DNA of 64,000 nucleotides from GCA-002282575 sp964519885 (GTDB taxonomy: Bacteria; Pseudomonadota; Gammaproteobacteria; Thiomicrospirales; Thiomicrospiraceae): NCBI GenBank assembly GCA_964519885.1, contig CAZFLX010000001.1, positions 62,001-126,000 on the forward strand. Reading direction: 5' to 3'. Under the pieces are notes generated by a model, which was not told the DNA's origin, ran no database searches, and was given only the letters and a program-made list of their open reading frames with translations. Shown piece by piece: positions 26,125 to 35,149 of the stretch. The translations under genes were made by a program, and so were the position numbers. Numbering within the stretch: the first letter of the stretch is position 1; every line of letters begins with the position of its first letter.

Positions 26125-27225
26125 ATGTTGACGCTGGGCATTCTTTCGGGTACCAGCGTTGATGCCATTGATATCGCTTTGGTAGATTGGCAATCACAAC
26201 CTCCAAAGCTTGTTGCTTTTGACGAGTTTGAATGGCCTAAACCCATTCAAACTCGCTTATTGGCACTGCCCGAATCCCCTCACCTCTCTCTAGTCCAACT
26301 GGGCGAACTAAATACCGCTGTCGGTCAGGTATTTGCGCAGTGCATTCAATCCTTTCTTAATAAGCAGCAGATAAATCCTTCATCCATAGCGGTTGTTGGC
26401 AGTCATGGGCAAACGCTTTGGCATCACCCCCAAGGCGAACACCCTTTCAGCTTACAAATTGGACATGCGGCAATCATCGCCAAACAAACGGGCATTGCCG
26501 TTGCTGCCGACTTTCGTATGGACGATGTGGCGTTAAGTGGCCAAGGAGCACCGCTTGCGCCTGCCTTTCATGAAGTCTTGTTTGCCAAACCGAATGAATC
26601 AGTAGGCGTATTGAATTTAGGCGGCATCGCTAACATTACCTTAATGCGTCCCAATCAACCCACCATGGGGTTTGATACGGGCCCCGCCAATACCTTATTA
26701 GACGCTTGGTATCGGCAGCATCATAGCGATCGAGCCTTCGATAAGGCAGGCAACTGGGCAGCCAGCGCCCCAGTTGATAACACCCTCTTAACACACTTAC
26801 TGGCTCATCCCTACTTTCAACACCCCTTACCCAAAAGCACGGGTCGAGAAGACTTTTCCTTGCACTGGCTTAACCAGCAGCTGACAGGGTTTACACATCT
26901 ATCTGCAGCGCAGGTACAAAGCACGCTGATGCAATTAACCGTTGAAAGCATTGCTCAAATTATCTGTCAAACACTGAATCCTGGCAGCCAAATCTGGTTA
27001 GCCGGTGGCGGTGTCATGAATGACGAATTAACGAAACGGCTCAAATCCGCTTTGCCTGACTATCAACTCTTGCCAAGCGAACAAAGCGGCTACCCTTCTG
27101 CGGCCATTGAAGCCATGTTGTTTGCCTGGCTGGGCAAACAACGGCTAGAGGCACAAGCCATAAATATCACCAGTATTACAGGCAGTAAAAAGCCCGCCAT
27201 ACTGGGCGGGCTTTGGTTGCCATAA
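26125..27225 (+). CDS. anmK: Anhydro-N-acetylmuramic acid kinase
   Basis: 366 residues. It phosphorylates and opens 1,6-anhydroMurNAc from recycled wall fragments, giving MurNAc 6-phosphate. Seen: N-terminal GILSGTSVDAIDIALVD, VGSHGQTLWHHP, the catalytic-region LNLGGIANIT and GFDTGPANTLLDAW, and C-terminal GGGVMNDELTKRL. The GTSxDG motif reads GTSVDA here, a minor change. Six bases separate it from the M23 peptidase. Its last codons form the terminator hairpin that serves the convergent citrate synthase gene. Confidence 0.95.
   Translation: MLTLGILSGTSVDAIDIALVDWQSQPPKLVAFDEFEWPKPIQTRLLALPESPHLSLVQLGELNTAVGQVFAQCIQSFLNKQQINPSSIAVVGSHGQTLWHHPQGEHPFSLQIGHAAIIAKQTGIAVAADFRMDDVALSGQGAPLAPAFHEVLFAKPNESVGVLNLGGIANITLMRPNQPTMGFDTGPANTLLDAWYRQHHSDRAFDKAGNWAASAPVDNTLLTHLLAHPYFQHPLPKSTGREDFSLHWLNQQLTGFTHLSAAQVQSTLMQLTVESIAQIICQTLNPGSQIWLAGGGVMNDELTKRLKSALPDYQLLPSEQSGYPSAAIEAMLFAWLGKQRLEAQAINITSITGSKKPAILGGLWLP
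27187..27214 (-). terminator. Terminator for gltA embedded in the 3' end of anmK
   Basis: AAAGCCCGCC (27189-27198) pairs perfectly with GGCGGGCTTT (27205-27214). On the minus strand a T-run follows, as in a classic intrinsic terminator, 23 bases past the gltA stop. It lies wholly within the anmK coding region. Confidence 0.85.
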
Positions 27226-27236
27226 CAGGCCAAACT

Positions 27237-28391
27237 TTATCGCTGACTGATGGGCGTATAACGACGCTCACCTTCACCCATGTAAATTTGGGTAGGACGG
27301 TAAATTTTATTTTTCTTTAACTGCTCATGCCAATGCGCCAACCAACCAGCAGAGCGAGAAATGGCAAAAATTGGCGTATAAGAAGCTGGATCGAAGCCCA
27401 TTTCACGATACAAAATACCGGAATAGAAATCGACATTCGGGTAAACACCTTTGTGCGCCAGCAACTCTTTACAGACTTCTTCGACTACTAGAGCCGTTTC
27501 AAACAACTTACTCAGCTTACCACCCTTATCAATCAGATTTTCCTGAATGAGTTGTTGCAAAATCGCGGCACGTGGATCTTTGGTTTTGTATTCTCGATGA
27601 CCCATACCCCAAATCACTTGCTTATTCGCTAAACGATTTTCGATGTAACTGCGTGCATTTTTGGCATCACCAATATCTTCCAACATGGCAATCACTTTTT
27701 CATTCGCAGCACCATGCAAAGGACCAGACAAGGAACCAATGGCTGATGACACCACCGAACAAGGATTGGCTAAGGTCGAACCGGTTACCAAGGCAGTGAA
27801 GGTAGAGGCATTAATGGTATGTTCTGCGTGCAAAATCAGACAAGCGTCCAGCAAACGCTCCCACACAGGGTCAGGTTCTTTACCTTTGAGCATGTACAGC
27901 ATATTGCCCGCATAAGAGAGATCGGTACGCGGATTAATGGGGTCATAGCCGTTACGCAAATGCTCCCACATCGCCACCAAAGTACCCATGTGCGCCAAGA
28001 TATTTTCTGACACTTCACGAATATAGGTGGCATCATTTTCATCCCCCGCCATATAAGCGGTCGAAGGATAAAAACTGGCCATCGAAGCCATTACCGTTTG
28101 CAACATGTGCATTGGGTGAGTGGTTGCTGGCAAACACTTCATTAATGAACGAATGTTGTATTTAACGCGACGATTTTCGTTGAGCTTTTCAGTAAAACGA
28201 GCCAATTCATCTGCTGACGGCAATTCGCCTGTCAACAACAATAATGCCGTTTCTTCAAACGAAGAAAACTGTGCTAATTCTGCAATGGAATAACCTCGGT
28301 AGGTTAGAACACCCGCTTGTCCATCAATATACGAAATTGCCGACTCTGTCGCGGGAACCCCAGCCAAACCAGGAATATAAGCCATTGTCAT
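27237..28391 (-). CDS. gltA: Citrate synthase, short form
   Basis: 384 residues, shorter than the allosteric hexameric enzyme (about 430) of most gammaproteobacteria and like the dimeric citrate/2-methylcitrate synthases of Gram-positives, archaea and cyanobacteria. It condenses acetyl-CoA with oxaloacetate. Active-site segments are HAEHTINASTF, the GPLHGAANE loop, MGHREYKTKDPR, and the C-terminal AGWLAHWHEQ with the citrate-binding arginine region. No prpB or prpD lies nearby, so citrate synthase is favoured over PrpC, though sequence alone cannot separate them here. It follows erpA by 16 bases and converges on anmK. Confidence 0.85.
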   Translation of the reverse strand: MTMAYIPGLAGVPATESAISYIDGQAGVLTYRGYSIAELAQFSSFEETALLLLTGELPSADELARFTEKLNENRRVKYNIRSLMKCLPATTHPMHMLQTVMASMASFYPSTAYMAGDENDATYIREVSENILAHMGTLVAMWEHLRNGYDPINPRTDLSYAGNMLYMLKGKEPDPVWERLLDACLILHAEHTINASTFTALVTGSTLANPCSVVSSAIGSLSGPLHGAANEKVIAMLEDIGDAKNARSYIENRLANKQVIWGMGHREYKTKDPRAAILQQLIQENLIDKGGKLSKLFETALVVEEVCKELLAHKGVYPNVDFYSGILYREMGFDPASYTPIFAISRSAGWLAHWHEQLKKNKIYRPTQIYMGEGERRYTPISQR

Positions 28392-28407
28392 AGATTATTA
28401 CACTCAC

Positions 28408-28749
28408 TCACACACTAAAAGAAGAACCACAACCACAGGTTGATGTCGCATTGGGATTTTCAATGACGAAACGCGCGCCCGATAAATCCTCTAAGTAATC
28501 GATTTTTGAACCTACCAAATACTGAAAGCTCATTGAGTCGATAAGGAGTTGAACACCATCTTTTTCAACCGCTGTATCATCATCGTTGACTGCAGCATCA
28601 AAGGTAAAACCATATTGAAAACCCGAACAACCACCACCTGTGATATAAACACGCAATTTCAAGTCTGGATTATTTTCATCCGCCAACAAGGTTTTAACCT
28701 TGGCGGCGGCATTATCAGTGAAGTTTACTGGTACAAAAGTGTCGCTCAT
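28408..28749 (-). CDS. erpA: Iron-sulfur cluster insertion protein ErpA
   Basis: 113 residues, A-type carrier delivering [2Fe-2S]/[4Fe-4S] clusters to apoproteins such as IspG/IspH. The three conserved cysteines are in GGGCSGFQYGF and STCGCGSSFSV. The FQYGFTFD variant and position by argC favour ErpA over IscA or SufA. It is 55 bases after argC. The same argC-erpA adjacency occurs in Pseudomonas. Confidence 0.93.
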   Translation of the reverse strand: MSDTFVPVNFTDNAAAKVKTLLADENNPDLKLRVYITGGGCSGFQYGFTFDAAVNDDDTAVEKDGVQLLIDSMSFQYLVGSKIDYLEDLSGARFVIENPNATSTCGCGSSFSV

Positions 28750-28804
28750 GATGTAGGCCCTCGAATCTCTATTAGTATAGGCGCTATTCTAGCACGTTAT
28801 TTGG

Positions 28805-29854
28805 CTAAGGTAAGAGCGCAATGGTTTCTAATCCCATCGACTCTGGTAACCCGAACAACAAATTCATATTTTGCACCGCCTGACCAGAAGCCCCTTTCGC
28901 CACGTTGTCAATGACCGAGGTGACAACCACTTTGTTACGACCTTGTGGACGATAAACGGCTAAACGACACATATTAGTCCCTTTAACGCTGCGCGTTTCT
29001 GGCATACTACCGGCTGGCATCACGTCAACAAATTGCTCATTAGCATAGCGTTGTTCGAACAAGGCTTGCAGTTCACTAGCACTGACATCTTTCGTTAAAT
29101 TAGCGTAAACCGTTACCTCAATACCCCGAATCATTGGCAGTAAGTGTGGCACAAAAGTCACATTCACGGGTTTGCCTGCCATCACCGCTAAACGTTCTTC
29201 AATTTCAGGTAAATGGCGATGACCATTTAAGCCGTAAGCTTTAAAACTATCGGTGGTTTCCGCAAATAACATATCAATTTTGGCATTACGACCTGCACCC
29301 GAAATGCCCGACTTGGCGTCTACCACCAGATCACTAACATCAATCAGGTTATTTTCGAGCAAAGGCATCAGCGCCAATTGGGTTGCCGTCGGGTAACAAC
29401 CTGGATTACCGATAATCATCGCACTTTTAATAGCTTCTCTGTTGGTTTCTGGTAAACCATAAACCGAACTTGGCACTAACTCAGGAGAAGGATGCACATG
29501 CGCGTACCATTTCTCCCATACCGCTAAATCTTGTAAACGAAAATCCGCAGCCAAGTCAATAACTTTAACGCCAGCGTCAGTCAACTCTTTAGCTTGAGCT
29601 GCAGCCACGCCATGCGGAGTTGCAAAGAAAACCACGTCACACTCAGTCAGATTGGACTCATCTGGCGTAGTAAACACCAAATCATCCATCACACCGCGCA
29701 AGCTGGGAAACAGCTTAGCCACCGAAGTACCCGCTTCACCGCGCGAGGTAATCGCTTGAATCTTTGCTTGTGGATGACGTGCCAAAATGCGTAATAACTC
29801 AGAACCCGTATAACCCGTTCCACCCACAATACCGACATTAATTGGCGTCGTCAT
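28805..29854 (-). CDS. argC: N-acetyl-gamma-glutamyl-phosphate reductase
   Basis: 349 residues. It reduces N-acetylglutamyl phosphate to the semialdehyde in arginine synthesis. The NADP-binding start NVGIVGGTGYTGSELLRIL, the active-site IGNPGCYPTA with the catalytic cysteine, and HRHLPEIE are clear. The first enzyme of the same pathway, argA, is at 54902. GAAGGG lies about ten bases before the ATG. It is 96 bases after topA and is probably the first gene of argC-erpA-gltA. Confidence 0.96.
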   Translation of the reverse strand: MTTPINVGIVGGTGYTGSELLRILARHPQAKIQAITSRGEAGTSVAKLFPSLRGVMDDLVFTTPDESNLTECDVVFFATPHGVAAAQAKELTDAGVKVIDLAADFRLQDLAVWEKWYAHVHPSPELVPSSVYGLPETNREAIKSAMIIGNPGCYPTATQLALMPLLENNLIDVSDLVVDAKSGISGAGRNAKIDMLFAETTDSFKAYGLNGHRHLPEIEERLAVMAGKPVNVTFVPHLLPMIRGIEVTVYANLTKDVSASELQALFEQRYANEQFVDVMPAGSMPETRSVKGTNMCRLAVYRPQGRNKVVVTSVIDNVAKGASGQAVQNMNLLFGLPESMGLETIALLP

Positions 29855-29950
29855 TCCACTTTTTCCCTTCGTTAAATCTTCAATTCTTTAAGCTTAGTTA
29901 AACACATCTGCCATCGTCTAGCTTTTTAGCAAATTGTCACAAAACTGTCA

Positions 29951-32521
29951 TTACGTAGCAGCTGTTTTTTTAGCACGTGTGCTTTTAGGCTTATTCGCCG
30001 TCCCATCTCCTTCAACTGCGCCCGCTTTTTTACGCGTTGTTTTAGGCTTTGTGGTTGCCGCTTCTGTAGCATCACTGGAGGCTTTAGCTGTTGTTTTAGC
30101 CGTTGTCTTCTTCGTTGTACTTGCCTTCTTAGGTGCGGCTGCTTTTTTAGCCGGTGCTTTCGCCGCGGTTTTACCTCGTCCACGCATGGGTTTACTCGGG
30201 GCTTCTGCCAAACGACGTAAGCACTCCTCTAGCGTTAAGTCGTGCGGGTTTTCTGTTTTGGCAATTTTGGCGTTGACCTTGTTAACGGTATCAGCGATGT
30301 AAGGTCCCCACTGTCCATTGAGAATTTGAATGTCTGTGCCTTCAAACTTTTTCACCACTTTGTTGGCTTCTTGCTCGAGCTTGGCTTGCACCAAGGCACT
30401 GGCTTCTTCAAGCGTGATATCCAGCGGATCAAAACCTTTCAGCGTCACGTTCAGCTTACCCGCTTGAATATAAAGCCCAAAAGGACCACGCTTGACCACC
30501 AACGACGTACCCGATTCAACGGCAAACAGCGTACCGTCGCTGCTATAAGCCGATAAAATATCTGTGGTTGCCCCTAAATCCCGCGGTAACTTGAATAAAT
30601 CTAAAGCATCTTCCAGTTTAATGGTGTCCATGCGTTGGGTGTTACGCAAGCTGGCATAAACAGGTTTTTCACCCGTTTCTTCCTCATTGCCGCCCAACTG
30701 AGCAAAAGCGCCAAAACGCCCCATTCGCACAGACACGGGTTTGCCCGAAACGGGATCTGTACCCAACTCGCGTGCTTGTGATACTTCGGCACGTGAAATC
30801 GTCTCGGCGGCTTCTACCTGGGCATGAAAGGGCTGATAAAACTGCGATACCGTATCACGCCACTCCGCCTTGCCTTCCGCCACGGTATCAAACTGACCTT
30901 CCATGCGGGCGGTAAATTGATAGTCGATCACTTCGGGGAAGTGTGCAATGAGGAAATCGGTGACAATACCCGCAATATCGGTTGGGAAAAGTTTATTTTT
31001 CTCACTGCCCGTCAGTTCGGTTTGTTCTGTTTTACTAATCTGTCCATTTTCTAAGGACAAAAGCGTTAATTGACGCGGTGTCCCTTCACGATCTTCTTTC
31101 ACCACATAGCCACGATCTTGCACCGTTGAAATGGTCGGCGCATAGGTCGAAGGACGACCAATGCCCATTTCTTCCAAGGCTTTCACCAAGGCTGCTTCAT
31201 GGAAACGTGCAGGCGCACGACTAAAGGTTTCTTTCGCCATCGCTGCTTGTAATTGCAACGTCTGACCCACCTGCATCGGTGGTAAGCGCCCTTCGTCTTT
31301 GTCGTCATCGTCACTGCGGTCATCGTAAGCACGGATAAAACCATCGAACAACAAAACTTCGCCCTTAGCAATCAAGGCTTCGTTCGGTAAGGCACTGATG
31401 CTAATTTCAGCGGTGGTACGTTCAAACTTAGCATCACTCATTTGACTGGCTAGTGTACGTTTCCAAATGAGTTGATAAAGTCGCTGTTCATTACGCTCAC
31501 CATCCACCATATCTTTCGACAAATCGGTCGGACGAATGGCCTCATGCGCTTCTTGTGCGCCTGCCGATTTGGTTTTGTATTTACGCACTTGGTGATATTG
31601 ATCGCCAAAACGATCACGAATCACATTGCCTGCTTGTCCCAAGGCAATATCGGACAAGTTCACCGAGTCGGTACGCATGTAGGTAATTTTACCTGACTCG
31701 TACAAACGTTGAGCAATGGTCATGGTTTGCTTAACCGAAAAACCCAGCTTTTGCGCCGCTTCTTGCTGTAGGGTCGAGGTGGTAAAGGGCGGACGCGGAC
31801 TGCGGCTAGCAGGCTTGGCTTCTAAACTGGTCACGGTTAAGGTCGAACGAGACAGTGCTTGCAGAAAACTTTCCGCCGCCATGCTGTCGGCTAAATCTTT
31901 GTTGCGCTTAGCAGCGAAAGCCAGATTATCGGCTAACAGACTTGCCGTTAAGCGAAAACTGGCCTGTGGCTGAAAGGCTTGAATTTCACGTTCACGCTCG
32001 ACAATCAAACGCACGGCAACCGACTGCACCCGACCCGCCGACAGGCCTGTGCGCACTTTTTTCCACAACACGGGTGACAACTCAAAACCAACCAAGCGAT
32101 CGACCACACGACGCGCTTGCTGTGCATCGACTAAATGCACATCGAGGGTACGCGGATTAGTCACCGCTTGCTCAATCGCTGGTTTAGTAATTTCATGAAA
32201 CACAATGCGCTTAGTCGAGTCCACAGGTAAATTAAGTGCCTGCGCCAAATGCCAAGCAATCGCCTCCCCCTCACGGTCTTCGTCGGTTGCCAGCCATACG
32301 GTATCTACCTCTTTCGCCAACTTTTTCAACTCAGAAACCACCGACTTCTTATCGGCAGACACTTCATAAGCTGGGGTAAAACTTTGTAAATCAATGCCCA
32401 TGCCTTTTTTTGGCAAGTCGCGAATGTGACCAAAGCTTGAACGTACCGTAAAGTCTTTGCCTAGGTATTTTTCTATCGTTTTGGCCTTAGCAGGTGACTC
32501 GACGATGACCAGATGTTTCAT
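29951..32521 (-). CDS. topA: DNA topoisomerase I
   Basis: 856 residues. It relaxes negative supercoils by a 5'-phosphotyrosine strand passage. The Toprim start (VIVESPAKAKTIEKYLG), the DEDREGEAIAWHL metal motif, and the active-site ITYMRTDSVNLS with catalytic tyrosine are clear. The C-terminus has the Topo_C repeat type (RMGRFGAFAQLGG, KRGPFGLYIQAG, GQWGPYIAD) and no four-cysteine zinc ribbons as in E. coli TopA. The last 100 residues are a Lys/Ala/Thr-rich tail similar to histone H1-like proteins, a likely non-specific DNA-binding or polymerase-binding extension. dprA ends 15 bases upstream. Confidence 0.96.
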   Translation of the reverse strand: MKHLVIVESPAKAKTIEKYLGKDFTVRSSFGHIRDLPKKGMGIDLQSFTPAYEVSADKKSVVSELKKLAKEVDTVWLATDEDREGEAIAWHLAQALNLPVDSTKRIVFHEITKPAIEQAVTNPRTLDVHLVDAQQARRVVDRLVGFELSPVLWKKVRTGLSAGRVQSVAVRLIVEREREIQAFQPQASFRLTASLLADNLAFAAKRNKDLADSMAAESFLQALSRSTLTVTSLEAKPASRSPRPPFTTSTLQQEAAQKLGFSVKQTMTIAQRLYESGKITYMRTDSVNLSDIALGQAGNVIRDRFGDQYHQVRKYKTKSAGAQEAHEAIRPTDLSKDMVDGERNEQRLYQLIWKRTLASQMSDAKFERTTAEISISALPNEALIAKGEVLLFDGFIRAYDDRSDDDDKDEGRLPPMQVGQTLQLQAAMAKETFSRAPARFHEAALVKALEEMGIGRPSTYAPTISTVQDRGYVVKEDREGTPRQLTLLSLENGQISKTEQTELTGSEKNKLFPTDIAGIVTDFLIAHFPEVIDYQFTARMEGQFDTVAEGKAEWRDTVSQFYQPFHAQVEAAETISRAEVSQARELGTDPVSGKPVSVRMGRFGAFAQLGGNEEETGEKPVYASLRNTQRMDTIKLEDALDLFKLPRDLGATTDILSAYSSDGTLFAVESGTSLVVKRGPFGLYIQAGKLNVTLKGFDPLDITLEEASALVQAKLEQEANKVVKKFEGTDIQILNGQWGPYIADTVNKVNAKIAKTENPHDLTLEECLRRLAEAPSKPMRGRGKTAAKAPAKKAAAPKKASTTKKTTAKTTAKASSDATEAATTKPKTTRKKAGAVEGDGTANKPKSTRAKKTAAT

Positions 32522-32536
32522 TTAAAACGCTCCCCT

Positions 32537-33631
32537 TCAGCGAATTCGGGCAATTTTATTGCCTCCATAGTTTTCAACGCTATCAGAGATTTCAAGTTCC
32601 ATCAAGAGGGAAGCGAATTCTGATGCTGATAATTGACACATTAATAGCAATTCGTCCGCACTGATCGGATCGTAAGGAATCTGTTTTAACAAAGCCGCCG
32701 CCGTCGGTGATAAGCTTGATAAATCAGTTGCTTCTGACGCAGATGACTGAACAAAACGCCGCAATTGCGGGGCTAATTCACTCAGCATGTCTTGTACCGT
32801 TTCCGTCAATTTGGCCTGACCTTTTTTAATCAGGGCATGGCATCCCTTAGCTAAGGGATTATGAATTGATCCCGGAATGGCGAAAACTTCTCGACCCTGT
32901 TCTAACGCCAGTCCAGCGGTAATCAACGACCCAGAAGCCTCTGCCGCTTCCACCACTAACACCCCCAGCGACAAACCAGAAATAATGCGATTGCGTTGAG
33001 GAAAGTGCCAATGATCGGCACGCGCACCCAGAGCAAACTCACTCAACATCAACCCCGATGCCACAATCGATTCCGCCAAAGCTTTGTTACGTGCGGGATA
33101 CACCAAGTCGACGCCCGTACCCACCACCGCAATGGTCTGCCCCTGATGAGCCGCCAAAGCGCCCGCGTGTGCCGCCGCATCGATACCTCCCGCTAAGCCA
33201 CTGGTCACACACAAGCCCGCTTCGGCTATACCTTGTGCGAAATCGAAAGCAATTTTGTGCCCGCCCGTGGTGGCATTGCGACTCCCTACCAGAGCGATTT
33301 GAGGTGCTGACAACAAAGCGCAATCCCCACGCGCCCACAACAAAGGTGGCAAATCATCGATTCGCGCCAACAAAGACGGATAATCAACATCATCCCACCA
33401 TAGAAGTCGATGCTGTTGTGGGGAACGTGTCACCCACTCCAATTGCTGATCGGCTTGTGACCAATTGGCTTGCCAATCGTTAGGCAGTCCCCAATTGAGC
33501 TGTTGCGAACGACCAGCCGACACCAGCAACTCAGCGCTTCCCGCCAAGGACATCAGTTGTAAAAAAGCTTTTCGCCCCACGCCTTTGCTTAAATAGACCG
33601 CTAATCGTGCCCGATTTTCTTGCTCACTCAC
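32537..33631 (-). CDS. dprA: DNA processing protein DprA/Smf
   Basis: 364 residues from the ATG giving MVSEQENRARLAVYL. Earlier in-frame starts (33676, 33646 and 33730) exist, but the N-terminal extension is not family-like and the longest would overlap def. DprA protects incoming single-stranded DNA and loads RecA in natural transformation. The Rossmann core is visible: ALVGSRNAT, SGLAGGIDAAAHAGAL, GTGVDLVYPARN, FPQRNRIISGLS and AIPGSIHNPLAKG. A C-terminal winged-helix-like region follows. It is divergent from def-fmt-rsmB, matching the Pseudomonas layout. Confidence 0.93.
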   Translation of the reverse strand: MSEQENRARLAVYLSKGVGRKAFLQLMSLAGSAELLVSAGRSQQLNWGLPNDWQANWSQADQQLEWVTRSPQQHRLLWWDDVDYPSLLARIDDLPPLLWARGDCALLSAPQIALVGSRNATTGGHKIAFDFAQGIAEAGLCVTSGLAGGIDAAAHAGALAAHQGQTIAVVGTGVDLVYPARNKALAESIVASGLMLSEFALGARADHWHFPQRNRIISGLSLGVLVVEAAEASGSLITAGLALEQGREVFAIPGSIHNPLAKGCHALIKKGQAKLTETVQDMLSELAPQLRRFVQSSASEATDLSSLSPTAAALLKQIPYDPISADELLLMCQLSASEFASLLMELEISDSVENYGGNKIARIR

Positions 33632-33716
33632 CATTAGCTGACCCATTCTCCGCTGTTTTAGCCTTGTTTTTGACATATAATAAGGTAAAAAATGATTGCG
33701 AAAAGGAAAATTTTCC

Positions 33717-34220
33717 ATGTTGCTGGACATAGTCCTCCATCCCGATGAGCGTTTACGCGTTCACTGTACCCCAGTTAGCGCAATGAATGACAAGCTGGAT
33801 CAGCTACTCAACCATATGTTCGACACCATGTATGATGCCGAAGGCGTCGGCTTAGCCTCAACTCAAGTGGGTGAAAATCAACGTTTTTGCGTGGTTGATG
33901 TGTCTGAAGATCGTAGCAAACCCTTGGTGTTAATTAATCCTGAAATCATCGACCACAAAAACACCATCACCTGGAAGGAAGGCTGTTTATCGATTCCTGA
34001 GGTGTCTGCAGAAATTGTGCGTCCAAAAAATATTTTGGTGCGTGCGTTGGATCGTGACTTTAAACCGATTGAGTTTGAAGCCGATGAATTGCTGTCGGTG
34101 TGCATTCAACATGAAATTGACCACTTAGATGGCAAACTCTTTATTGACTATTTGTCACCCTTAAAACGTCGTCGTTTGATGGATAAATACGCCAAACAAC
34201 AAAAGGCACAAACCTCATGA
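33717..34220 (+). CDS. def: Peptide deformylase
   Basis: 167 residues from ATG 33717, preceded by AAAAGGAAAA; a TTG seven codons earlier is less likely. It removes the N-terminal formyl group from nascent proteins. The three catalytic motifs are GVGLASTQVG, EGCLSIPEV (metal Cys) and QHEIDHLDG (metal His pair and Glu). The stop overlaps the fmt start by four bases. Typical short iron-type deformylase. Confidence 0.97.
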   Translation: MLLDIVLHPDERLRVHCTPVSAMNDKLDQLLNHMFDTMYDAEGVGLASTQVGENQRFCVVDVSEDRSKPLVLINPEIIDHKNTITWKEGCLSIPEVSAEIVRPKNILVRALDRDFKPIEFEADELLSVCIQHEIDHLDGKLFIDYLSPLKRRRLMDKYAKQQKAQTS

Positions 34221-35149
34221 GTTTGCGTATTATTTTTGCCGGCACACCAGAGTTTGCCACTTATCCCTTACAAGCTTTACTGAATAGCGAACACCAAGTC
34301 GTGGCGGTTTTCACTCAGCCAGACCGTCCAGCAGGGCGAGGTAATAAACTCACACCACCGCCTGTTAAAGTCTTGGCTGAACAACACAGCATCCCCGTGC
34401 ATCAAGCCCTGTCGCTTAAAACAGCAGAATCTCAAGCGCTTGTCGCTCAGTACCAGGCGGATGTAATGGTGGTAGTGGCTTATGGCTTGCTATTACCTCA
34501 AGCCGTGTTGGATTTACCGCGCTACGGCTGTTTGAATATTCATGGCTCGTTACTGCCACGTTGGCGTGGCGCTGCGCCCATTGCACGCGCCATCGAAGCG
34601 GGCGACAAACAAACGGGCATCGACATTATGAAAATGGATGCAGGGCTAGATACCGGAGACATTCTGGCGCGAGCAGTATTGCCCATTCTTGCATCGGATA
34701 CGCAACAACAAGTGCATGACAGTCTGGCTCCGATGGGTGCTCAACTCTTAATGACCGTACTGAGCGATCTGCCGCATTTCTTGGCTCACGCCAAACCTCA
34801 GCCGACTGAGGGGATAAGCTATGCGCACAAACTGACTAAGGCAGAAGGCAAAATAGATTGGAACCAAAGCGCCAGCCAAATTGTGCGTAAGATTCGCGCC
34901 TTTGCCCCCTGGCCAGGAAGCTTTTGTTATTGGAAAGATCAAGTATTAAAAATCGGCATGGCACAAGTGACCAGTGAAACCAGCAATGCATTACCTGGAA
35001 CGGTACTGAAACTGACCGATGACGGCTTACTGGTCGCCACCAGTGATGGCGTTGTCGCGCTACAACAACTGCAACGCACGGGCGGAAAAATGCTCCCCGT
35101 GCGTGAATTTAGCAAAGGTTGCGATTTAACCGAACAGATACTCACCTAA
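34217..35149 (+). CDS. fmt: Methionyl-tRNA formyltransferase
   Basis: 310 residues. It formylates initiator Met-tRNA with 10-formyltetrahydrofolate. The N-terminal domain has IIFAGTPEFA and the substrate motif HGSLLPRWRGAAPIARAI, with GLDTGD a little later; the C-terminal OB-like domain follows. It overlaps def by four bases and rsmB by one (TAATG). def-fmt-rsmB is a classic translation-initiation operon. Confidence 0.97.
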   Translation: MSLRIIFAGTPEFATYPLQALLNSEHQVVAVFTQPDRPAGRGNKLTPPPVKVLAEQHSIPVHQALSLKTAESQALVAQYQADVMVVVAYGLLLPQAVLDLPRYGCLNIHGSLLPRWRGAAPIARAIEAGDKQTGIDIMKMDAGLDTGDILARAVLPILASDTQQQVHDSLAPMGAQLLMTVLSDLPHFLAHAKPQPTEGISYAHKLTKAEGKIDWNQSASQIVRKIRAFAPWPGSFCYWKDQVLKIGMAQVTSETSNALPGTVLKLTDDGLLVATSDGVVALQQLQRTGGKMLPVREFSKGCDLTEQILT

